Assembly: GCF_027172205.1 (NCBI RefSeq)
Contig: NC_070613.1
Coordinates: 26,748,001-26,812,000 of the forward strand
Source of the DNA: Podarcis raffonei
Taxonomy: Eukaryota; Chordata; Lepidosauria; Squamata; Lacertidae
DNA: 64,000 nt
Reading direction: 5' to 3'
In this document: piece by piece, positions 62,901-64,000 of the stretch
How the letters are laid out: each line of letters opens with the position of its first letter
Numbering within the stretch: position 1 is the stretch's first letter
The notes under the pieces: model-generated
What the model was told of the DNA's origin: nothing
Database searches by the model: none
Seen by the model: only the letters and a program-made list of their open reading frames with translations
Made by a program: the position numbers and the translations under genes

Positions 62901-63379
62901 AAGTTTTCTTGAACTTGATGGTGCTTACTTTGAGTATATATCTATAGGACTGCACTGTAAATAACATTTTATTACCATAAATGTTCTTATTAGTGAAGCG
63001 TGGCTTTAAACTTCTTGAGTTTTAAAATCTGATGTTTCTCACTTAATAGGCTCATGTATTTTGTGGTATACATGCAAAGCTGTATCTATGTAAGGTAAAA
63101 ATTTTACTTCATGGAACTCATACCATTTTTAATACTTACCAACAAAAATTACAGATTCAGAATGAAGTTTCAACCTCCAGCATAGTATCTTCAAGTCAGA
63201 GATCATTGTATGAAGAGCGTTTGGAAGATATGCGTCAAGAGCTTGTCCGTCAGCATCAGGAACATCAGCAGGCAACAGAAATATTGAAACAGGGTCACAT
63301 GAAGCAGATGGAGCTGCAGAAAGAAAACCAAGAGATCCTCCTAGCAGAGCTTGATAGGCTTAAAGTACAATTAGCAGAG
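18895..63379 (+). CDS. AKAP9: AKAP9 (AKAP450/Yotiao), 18 coding exons, 3' part beyond window
   Basis: AKAP9 is a giant coiled-coil scaffold that anchors PKA, phosphatases and phosphodiesterase at the Golgi and centrosome and, as the short Yotiao form, at NMDA receptors and KCNQ1 channels. The 18 exons (listed separately) use GT-AG splice sites, keep compatible phases and total 4890 nt or 1630 codons with no stop. The predicted protein begins MEDEERQKKLEAGKAK and follows human AKAP9 block by block (LQQARKEKDETMREFLELTE, SFSFAEHNYQELQ, MEAQRICLSLVYSAHVDQV, EDMRQELVRQHQEHQQATE). Features in order: basic stretch at residues 34-41; coiled coils over most of 135-1400; PKA RII helix at about 1431-1448; leucine-zipper-like segment in 1556-1630. 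Human AKAP9 is about 3900 residues, so roughly 40 percent is here, close to Yotiao length. The CpG island at 18430-19260 fits broad expression. No damage was seen. Confidence 0.97.
21050..21155. repeat. hAT-like MITE relic
   Basis: CCCTCCAGTTGTTTTGGACT, ACATCTCCCATCATCCCTGA and ATATCTGGAGGACACC follow the order of the intact copies at 17508 and 62686. It is diverged and no target duplication was visible. Confidence 0.5.
21738..21857 (-). mobile_element. LINE 3' tail ending in an (AAT)n/(ATT)n palindrome
   Basis: About 75 bases of AAT units turning into ATT units (21736-21812), then TTTATACCCTGCCCATCTGG and TTTCCCCAGCCACTC. The same tail family as at 11741 and 17283, here only the last 45 or so bases of the element. 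The microsatellite is self-complementary. Confidence 0.75.
22012..22117 (+). mobile_element. BovB (RTE) LINE-type 3' end, with 11-bp target duplication
   Basis: It contains GTGCCTGGCGTGCTTTGGTC, CATGGGGTCACGAAGAGTCG and GACACGACTAAACGACTAAA, the signature 3' end of BovB retrotransposons, and a (CAA)n tail. It is bounded by the perfect direct repeat AATGAAGCAGC at 22001-22011 and 22118-22128. It is strongly 5'-truncated and could equally be a short SINE that borrowed this tail. Confidence 0.85.
22217..22290. repeat. Short palindromic repeat copy
   Basis: CACAGTCCTATATATACCTG, CTCAGAAGTAAGCCCCCCAC and TGAGATTGCAGC match the family layout with divergence. Confidence 0.5.
23625..23697. repeat. 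(CT)n microsatellite
   Basis: About 73 bases of CT units with one CC interruption near 23671. A polypyrimidine/polypurine tract able to form triplex DNA; in AKAP9 intron 1. Confidence 0.95.
24145..24206. repeat. Short palindromic repeat copy
   Basis: TTCAATAAGGTTTACTTCCA, AGTAAGAGGTCATAGAATTA and CATTGCAGT match the right half of the family. Confidence 0.5.
25312..25499. mobile_element. Tc1/mariner-like MITE (CCTCCGGTT family)
   Basis: The right end reads GCAACCGGAGGTACCACTG followed by TA; the left end CAGTTATACTTCCGCCTACG is a diverged complement. Internal CCTCCGGTTACGTAAACTTC and CCTCCGGTTGCGAAAACTTC are sub-repeats. It is non-coding; open frames on both strands here are artefacts. Confidence 0.75.
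25533..25826. mobile_element. Tc1/mariner-like MITE (CCTCGCAAGACGAA family), TA flanks
   Basis: It starts CAGTGGTGCCTCGCAAGACG and ends TCGTCTTGTGGGGCACCACTG, with TA at 25531-25532 and 25827-25828. It contains a tandem of AGCAGCTTAGCGGCTT units near 25616-25656. It lies 33 bases from the previous MITE. Confidence 0.9.
26262..26970 (+). mobile_element. L2-clade LINE fragment with readable C-terminal reverse transcriptase end
   Basis: An open frame up to 26738 reads VISRLDYCNSLYAGLPLKL, LQRVQNAAARLLTG, WLPVEYRVRFKVLLLTFKTL, HGLGPSYLRN and ARAFSTLAPAWWNALPHET, the thumb/C-terminal segment of L2/CR1-type LINE ORF2. After the stop come about 190 bases of 3' UTR with GAGGGCGGGGTATAAATAAC and an (ATT)n tail. 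The segment between LLTG and WLPV is shorter than usual for L2 elements, so a small deletion is likely. It lacks the catalytic palm and endonuclease and cannot be active. The long intact frame suggests a fairly young insertion. Confidence 0.9.
27018..27130. repeat. Old hAT-like MITE relic
   Basis: ACCAGATGTTGTTGGAATCC, AATTCCCATCTGC and GCAACAACTGGAAGGCCACA follow the layout of this palindromic family but are diverged, with no visible duplication. Confidence 0.4.
28069..28198 (+). mobile_element. Penelope-like short retroelement copy with hammerhead-like core and 11-bp target duplication
   Basis: 130-bp insertion starting CCTGAAGAAGTGTGCATGC, then ACACGAAAGC, TTAGTTGGTCTCTAAGGTGC, a T-rich stretch, TTTCGACTACGACAGACC and AACACAGCTACCTACCTG. 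It is flanked by ATAGTTGAATA at 28058-28068 and 28199-28209. The 5' part matches hammerhead core elements (CTGAAGA ... GAAA) around a self-complementary stem. The element recurs at 63501-63683. Assignment to Penelope-like elements is inference from that core and from the inverted copy. Confidence 0.65.
28964..29091. repeat. hAT-like MITE relic
   Basis: Ends CAGGGGTAGGG and CCCCAACCCTG with inner CCAGATGTTGTTGTACTCC and CAGCAACATCTGGAGGACC. The layout is that of a hAT-like palindromic MITE; the flanking 8-mers do not match. Confidence 0.6.
29933..30201. mobile_element. hAT-like element (TAGGGTTGCCA ends) with perfect 8-bp target duplication
   Basis: It runs from TAGGGTTGCCATAC to CATGGCAACCCTA and is flanked by CACTAGCC at 29925-29932 and 30202-30209. 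A GT tract and GC-rich block lie inside. There is no transposase. A related copy is at 43763-44040. The open frame through it is an accident. Confidence 0.88.
31048..31556 (-). mobile_element. L2-clade LINE fragment (minus), sister of 26262-26970
   Basis: Reverse complement of the element at 26262: an (AAT)n tail, TTTATACCCCGCCCTCCCC, AGCCAAGGCCGGGCTCAGAG and the reverse transcriptase C-terminus with several disruptions. 5'-truncated at the region encoding VLLLTFK. Together with the plus-strand copy it forms an inverted pair about 4.1 kb apart in AKAP9 intron 1. Confidence 0.85.
35896..36150 (+). CDS. AKAP9: AKAP9 coding exon 2
   Basis: 85 codons, residues 17-101, acceptor TTCAG|CTT, donor GAA|GTAAGT, phase 0 at both ends. 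It starts LAQFRQRKAHSDGQHAPKK like human and continues into the basic run KKQKKKKK (residues 34-41). The middle is poorly conserved and ends near RTLHSDELIKHDQ, where human has RTLHSGEITSHEQ. Confidence 0.95.
39600..40480 (+). mobile_element. Old L2/CR1-type LINE relic, reverse transcriptase domain
   Basis: Translating the plus strand in pieces gives TTPQEIDPG, FQSGFRPCHRTQ and, near 40100-40255, RSLGAKYRQYIDGTDLCFS, SGEAVEVTVVGWIRERKLRL and NPGKMKVP. These follow the palm of L2-type enzymes, where the usual motif is QYADDTQLY and here the catalytic ADD is changed to IDG. Frames are broken by several stops and shifts. It is a dead, rather old copy, distinct from the younger fragment in intron 1. 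Confidence 0.7.
40512..40545. repeat. (GT)n followed by (AC)n, a palindromic microsatellite
   Basis: GT units (40512-40530) turn directly into AC units (40531-40545), giving a self-complementary tract that can form a hairpin or cruciform. Confidence 0.9.
41014..41058 (+). CDS. AKAP9: AKAP9 coding exon 3 (45-nt micro-exon)
   Basis: 15 codons, LESEISTTADDYSSE, acceptor TTTTAG|CTG, donor GAG|GTAAGA, phase 0 at both ends. Human has LESEISTTADDCSSE at this place, so 14 of 15 residues match. Being in phase, it could be skipped without breaking the frame. Confidence 0.95.
42483..42625. repeat. Old hAT-like MITE relic
   Basis: GGGGTGGAAAACCTATGGCC, CTTCCATCAGTCCCAGCC, GTAGTCTAGCCAGATCTGGA and GTTTCCCATCTCTG follow this palindromic family. 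Near-matching flanks (CTATAAA and CTATAGA) may be an eroded target duplication. Confidence 0.4.
42836..42925. repeat. Short palindromic repeat, well preserved
   Basis: GGCTGCAATTCTATGCCCAC, GTCCTACTGAACTCGGTGAG and GAGTAGACATGTATAGAATT then GCACTG. The ends are complementary (GCAATTCTATG with CATGTATAGAATTGC). It is a roughly 85-bp MITE-like family recurring through the window. Confidence 0.7.
43481..43694. mobile_element. Tc1/mariner-like MITE, TA flanks
   Basis: CAGTCGTACCTTGGAAGCTG to CAACCAAGATACGACTG, flanked by TA (43479-43480, 43695-43696). Inner CACTTCCGGGTTTGCAGCGT is shared with 59938-60163. Confidence 0.9.
43763..44040. mobile_element. hAT-like element (TAGGGTTGCCA family), diverged
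   Basis: It starts TATGGTTGCCATACGTC and ends GAAACATGGCAACCCTA like 29933-30201. An internal ATGTATGGCAACCCATG at about 43864-43880 makes the left third palindromic in itself. The flanking 8-mers do not match. Confidence 0.65.
44240..44400. repeat. Probable dispersed DNA-transposon repeat
   Basis: The blocks TTTAAAGCAGCATTAAGCAT, AATCCTGGGAACCATAGTTT and GTTAAGGGTGCTAAGAG resemble a common amniote MITE. Only one copy is seen here, so the call rests on memory of the family. Confidence 0.4.
44597..44660 (+). repeat. LINE/SINE 3' tail
   Basis: ACCGCCCTGAGACCTGCGGG, TATAGGGCGGTATATAAATT and an AATAATAAT end, typical of reptile LINE 3' termini. Confidence 0.55.
45128..45380 (-). repeat. Old CR1/L2-like LINE 3' region (minus)
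   Basis: TTATTTATTTGTAACATTTA, TACACCACTTGATTG, CTCGAAAGTGGTTTAC and a following A-rich part resemble a reversed LINE 3' UTR. Strongly diverged. Confidence 0.35.
45948..46041. repeat. Short palindromic repeat just upstream of AKAP9 exon 4
   Basis: GGCTGTAATCCTGTGTATG, AAGCCCCTTTGAATTCCATG, GGACTTAATTGTGAGTAAAT and GCAGGGTTGCATTGTAAG. The ends pair. It ends 46 bases before the exon 4 acceptor, so it lies in the branch-point neighbourhood. Confidence 0.7.
46088..46141 (+). CDS. AKAP9: AKAP9 coding exon 4 (54-nt micro-exon)
   Basis: 18 codons, VNGCSFLTRTEVPADFIR, matching human VNGCSFVMRTGKPTNLLR at 10 of 18 positions in the same place between ADDxSSE and EEEFG. Acceptor TATACAG|GTA, donor AGG|GTATAG (weak). 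Phase 0 at both ends. The exon itself begins with GTAAAT, which also looks like a donor. Found by searching the intron for the missing block. Confidence 0.9.
46511..46681 (+). CDS. AKAP9: AKAP9 coding exon 5
   Basis: 57 codons, residues 135-191, from EEEFGFGENYSELGIQ to EMRAAYGTEGLQQ, the start of the first long coiled coil (LEMMENELAGKQQEIEELNR). Acceptor GGTTTAG|GAA, donor CAG|GTATAA, phase 0. Confidence 0.97.
46682..48994 (+). other. AKAP9: AKAP9 intron 5
   Basis: 2.3 kb with a LINE tail near 47415-47478 and another tail-like stretch near 48000-48060. Apart from these I see no gene or structured element. Confidence 0.75.
47415..47478 (+). repeat. LINE 3' tail, second family (plus)
   Basis: TAGAGTGGCTGGGGCAACCC, AGTCATACGGGCGGTGTAC and an AAATAAATTATTATA end. 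Same family as 11741-12035 but in the opposite orientation. Confidence 0.65.
48995..49150 (+). CDS. AKAP9: AKAP9 coding exon 6
   Basis: 52 codons, residues 192-243, LQEFEAAIKKRDDIITQL to EQSQKLQIQFQH, nearly identical to human. Acceptor TTTAG|TTA, donor CAT|GTAAGT, phase 0. Coiled coil. Confidence 0.97.
49302..49360. repeat. Short palindromic repeat copy (partial)
   Basis: GATTAGTCCCAGTGAATAAA, GTGGGACTTACTTCAGTGCA and TTTGCAATTCTG match the right half of the family. Confidence 0.45.
49801..49998 (+). CDS. AKAP9: AKAP9 coding exon 7
   Basis: 66 codons, residues 244-309, LQASEALRNTSHSSTAADLL to RVAAFET. By homology it starts at 49801 after a TATAAG acceptor. A second AG six bases on (TTGCAG|GCA) would drop Leu-Gln and is a better-looking site. 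Donor ACG|GTATAT, phase 0. Confidence 0.95.
50733..50759. repeat. (CA)n microsatellite
   Basis: About 13 CA units in AKAP9 intron 7, downstream of a TCCTCCTCC-type pyrimidine stretch. Confidence 0.9.
51004..53424 (+). CDS. AKAP9: AKAP9 coding exon 8 (giant 2.4-kb exon)
   Basis: 807 codons, residues 310-1116, from EKCKTEEDFTKRKLREKE to ELQEQLDMLKSEQ, an almost continuous heptad coiled coil. Long stretches match human (KHEAEVTNYKIKLEMLE, RMAESQEAELERLRTHLLFS, KEKGTLEQEVQVLQLKTELL, VVEKDTTELMEKLEVT). The last 150 codons before the donor (from about LEENMNSYEHE) are charged, proline-poor and weakly conserved, a probable hinge. Acceptor TTAACAG|GAA, donor CAG|GTATTT, phase 0. Mammals have a matching giant exon. 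No stops or shifts. Confidence 0.98.
53489..53548. repeat. Short palindromic repeat copy just after exon 8
   Basis: GTGTAATCCTATGCATATTT and GCCTACTGAACTCATTAAAA match the left half of the family. Reading past the exon 8 donor would end in it. Confidence 0.5.
53933..54143 (+). CDS. AKAP9: AKAP9 coding exon 9
   Basis: 70 codons plus one base (residues 1117-1187), SDLKLQMEAQRICLSLVYSA and on, a highly conserved block (human NDLRLQMEAQRICLSLVYST). Acceptor TACTTAG|AGC, donor TAG|GTAAAG, ends in phase 1. Confidence 0.97.
54144..55104 (+). other. AKAP9: AKAP9 intron 9
   Basis: AT-rich with a run of 13 G near 54470-54482. No gene or clear repeat beyond that run. Confidence 0.7.
55105..55184 (+). 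CDS. AKAP9: AKAP9 coding exon 10
   Basis: 80 nt, residues 1187-1213, DEEGQSPWVHLERLSKTVAE then ECSKLTQ. Human has DEGKPLHLLIGKLQKAVSEECSYFLQ. Phase 1 in, phase 0 out; acceptor TTCACAG|AT, donor CAG|GTGAGA. Confidence 0.93.
55480..55585 (+). CDS. AKAP9: AKAP9 coding exon 11
   Basis: 106 nt, residues 1214-1248 plus one base, SLCSVQLENVSPAVESGAGE and on to SRTEAQ. Only SLCSV is close to human (TLCSV); the rest is fast-evolving linker. Acceptor TTTATAG|TCC, donor AAG|GTAACA. Phase agreement with exons 10 and 12 supports it. Confidence 0.85.
56512..56609 (+). CDS. AKAP9: AKAP9 coding exon 12
   Basis: 98 nt, residues 1249-1281, LQGTLQILLSKIMEEYHRLL to FVKDRKK. Compare human ENMHTLLNKVTEEYNKLL. 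Phase 1 in, 0 out; acceptor CCTTTAG|CT, donor AAG|GTAGGT. Another reading frame is also open across it. Confidence 0.9.
57033..57076. repeat. Short palindromic repeat copy (right half)
   Basis: CTCAATGAGGCTTACTTCTG then AGTATACATGCATAGAAATG match the family. Confidence 0.5.
57297..57399 (+). CDS. AKAP9: AKAP9 coding exon 13
   Basis: 103 nt, residues 1282-1315 plus one base, LEEQEASFAEYNGKESNCLQ and on to PTPSQDLA. Poorly conserved linker. Acceptor CTCCAG|CTT, donor CTG|GTAAAG, phase 0 in, 1 out. Confidence 0.82.
58067..58265 (+). CDS. AKAP9: AKAP9 coding exon 14
   Basis: 199 nt, residues 1316-1382, DLKVRSPCWEDMDNFKTRLE, then QQLKETEERYTAEIVHLQSR, matching human QQLKETEQNYEAEIHCLQKR. Coiled coil. 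Acceptor CATAG|AT, donor CAG|GTACCT, phase 1 in, 2 out. Confidence 0.95.
58605..58705 (+). repeat. tRNA-derived SINE fragment
   Basis: TTTTGCAGGCAGAAAGTCCC, AGTTCAGTCTCTGGCATCTC and CTGTCTGAAACTCTG match the B-box side of the SINE family at 9938-10105. 5'-truncated. Confidence 0.5.
58667..59146. repeat. Long inverted duplication in AKAP9 intron 14
   Basis: The left arm 58667-58833 and right arm 58997-59146 are diverged reverse complements around a 163-base spacer. Both carry the TGTAACCTG...AAGAAATTTAAAATAAT LINE tail and, beyond it, the same flank GGGTTTATCTGA[C/T]TCCA and TCCTCAGCAGTGGTATTG. Sharing non-element flank argues for an inverted duplication, or for a larger element than I know, and not two chance insertions. 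The left arm has about 30 extra bases. Confidence 0.75.
59938..60163. mobile_element. Tc1/mariner-like MITE, TA flanks
   Basis: CAGTCGTACCTTGGAAGTCA to ACTAAGGTACGACTG, flanked by TA at 59936-59937 and 60164-60165. Sister of 43481-43694. It lies about 170 bases upstream of AKAP9 exon 15. Confidence 0.9.
60331..60421 (+). CDS. AKAP9: AKAP9 coding exon 15
   Basis: 91 nt, residues 1382-1412, SISVESQENEVKQNGKNTKS and on to CTENPEE. A fast-evolving linker shorter than the human one. Acceptor TTTTTAG|T, donor GAG|GTACGG. It is the only frame that fits phase 2 in and phase 0 out. Confidence 0.85.
60422..61057 (+). other. AKAP9: AKAP9 intron 15
   Basis: Ordinary intronic sequence with poly(A)/poly(T) stretches near its 3' end. 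Nothing else recognised. Confidence 0.75.
61058..61132 (+). CDS. AKAP9: AKAP9 coding exon 16 (first half of PKA-anchoring helix)
   Basis: 25 codons, residues 1413-1437, LTNDIAVTEFLEEQYQEKLL then QEVAK. Human has VKLLEKQYQEQLEEEVAK. The last seven residues begin the RII-binding amphipathic helix, completed in exon 17. Acceptor TATATAG|CTC, donor AAG|GTACCA, phase 0. Confidence 0.95.
61133..62142 (+). other. AKAP9: AKAP9 intron 16
   Basis: 1 kb, no repeat or gene recognised with confidence. It separates the two halves of the RII helix. Confidence 0.75.
62143..62496 (+). CDS. AKAP9: AKAP9 coding exon 17 (second half of PKA-anchoring helix)
   Basis: 118 codons, residues 1438-1555. It starts VVVTMSVEFAQKNELARI, where human has VIVSMSIAFAQQTELSRI. 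The composite helix LLQEVAKVVVTMSVEFAQ keeps the hydrophobic spacing expected for RII docking; one small residue in human (Ala) is Glu here. The remainder is weakly conserved. Acceptor TTATTAAG|GTG, donor CTG|GTAAAT, phase 0. Confidence 0.95.
62686..62822. mobile_element. hAT-like MITE with perfect 8-bp target duplication
   Basis: 137 bp, CAGGCTTCCTCAACTTTGG to CCGAGGTTGAGAAAGCCTG, flanked by GTTCAAAC at 62678-62685 and 62823-62830. Palindromic arms share CCCTCCAGATG / CATCTGGAGGG with the copy at 17508-17643. Confidence 0.92.
62871..62960. repeat. Short palindromic repeat, well preserved
   Basis: GGTTGCAATCCTTTACGCTT, TTTTGGAGTAAGTTTTCTTG, GGTGCTTACTTTGAGTATAT and CTATAGGACTGCACTGTAA. The ends pair. 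It lies 48 bases after the hAT-like element at 62686. Confidence 0.65.
63155..63379 (+). CDS. AKAP9: AKAP9 coding exon 18 (leucine-zipper region)
   Basis: 75 codons, residues 1556-1630, IQNEVSTSSIVSSSQRSLYE, then EERLEDMRQELVRQHQEHQQ and LLAELDRLKVQLAE. Human has EEQLEDMRQELVRQYQEHQQ. This coiled-coil segment corresponds to the part of Yotiao reported to contact KCNQ1. Acceptor TTACAG|ATT, donor GAG|GTAATG, phase 0. It is the last exon in the window. Confidence 0.97.
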
Positions 63380-63500
63380 GTAATGTGAGCCCTGAGACAG
63401 GAAAGATCTGGAAATATGGGCAAAAAAACCCCCAAAACCACCCTCCCCTGCCCATGGTTTTCTATAAGACTTATGACATGCACAAACAGATGCATATTGT

Positions 63501-63683
63501 CGAAATAAATAAATAAAATTAAAAATTATCCAGTAGCACCTTAGAGACCAGCTAAGTTTGTTCTGGGTATAAGCTTTCGTGTGCATGCGCACTTCTTCAG
63601 ATGGTATCTAAAGAATATGCTACTGGACAAATTTTAAATTTATTTCAACTGCTTCAGACCAACACGGCTACCTACCTGAATCT
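63501..63683. mobile_element. Penelope-like element copy with inverted 5' half, perfect 13-bp target duplication
   Basis: The left part (63501 to about 63600) is the reverse complement of the family's 5' portion, with the hammerhead-like core read on the minus strand. The right part (about 63618-63683) is the 3' portion on the plus strand, ending CAGACCAACACGGCTACC, TACCTGAATCT. The whole is bounded by AGATGCATATTGT at 63488-63500 and 63684-63696. It lies in AKAP9 intron 18. Confidence 0.8.
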
Positions 63684-63696
63684 AGATGCATATTGT

Positions 63697-64000
63697 GTGA
63701 AGGATACCTTTTTTACTTGTTTGGCTTGAAATTTCCTTTATTACTTTTTTTTAAAAAAAATACAGATAAATTGAGTAGCTTTCTTGTCACTACCAATGCG
63801 GTATTGGCAATTCTCATAAACTCAAAGAGCCTTGGGGATATTTCATGAATTGAACAGTGGTCCTTGCCTTTTACAAGCATCAGTTCTGCTGCTGCTGCAC
63901 TGTACTGAACCTAAGTCATGATTTGGCTTAGTTTGTCATCCAAATCCAGGCTCATGGTTTAGCTCTCTCTAGGCAACCCACGAACAGAAATTCTATAGAT
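63697..64000 (+). other. AKAP9: AKAP9 intron 18 (partial, to window edge)
   Basis: Intronic sequence continuing past the window; no further exon seen before 64000. Confidence 0.7.

Noticed and set aside
1-64000. LTR retroelements or endogenous virus copies
   Set aside because: No paired long terminal repeats, primer-binding site or gag/pol/env-like reading was recognised. The reverse transcriptase pieces seen are LINE-type.

Overview
The window is vertebrate nuclear DNA, most likely from a squamate reptile. The evidence is two split host genes with vertebrate splice sites and a squamate-type repeat load: Sauria SINE and BovB-type tails, L2-like LINEs ending in (ATT)n, many Tc1/mariner-like MITEs with TA target sites, and short hAT-like elements with 8-bp target duplications. 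I cannot name the species. No operon, CRISPR array, tRNA gene or LTR/retroviral element was recognised.

Layout. Positions 1-6300 are intergenic and repeat-bearing. MTERF1 (mitochondrial transcription terminator) lies on the minus strand. Its main coding exon is 6548-7723, and a probable first exon and promoter lie in a CpG-enriched patch near 10.4-11.2 kb. A repeat-rich spacer runs from about 11.3 to 18.4 kb. A CpG island at about 18.43-19.26 kb is the promoter of AKAP9 (plus strand), which fills the rest of the window. I placed 18 coding exons, 4890 nt or 1630 codons in an unbroken reading frame, from the initiator at 18895 to the donor at 63380. The gene continues past the right edge. The order MTERF1 (-) then AKAP9 (+) matches human chromosome 7q21, as far as I recall.

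The AKAP9 part present is about the length of the short isoform Yotiao. It holds the polybasic N-terminus, long coiled coils, the PKA RII-anchoring helix (split by an intron) and a C-terminal leucine-zipper-like segment. The gamma-tubulin, calmodulin and PACT regions of the long isoform lie beyond the window. The two genes have unrelated jobs, mitochondrial transcription against cAMP signalling scaffolding at Golgi, centrosome and channels. Their adjacency reads as conserved synteny, not co-function.

I found no new multi-gene system. The notable signals are: two DNA-contact positions of MTERF1 that differ from human; a predicted MTERF1 exon 1 that joins the main exon in frame; two in-frame micro-exons in AKAP9; a retroelement copy with an inverted 5' half inside a perfect 13-bp target duplication, of a family carrying a hammerhead-like core; a long inverted duplication in AKAP9 intron 14; and a hairpin-packed GC-rich repeat at 8.5-8.9 kb.
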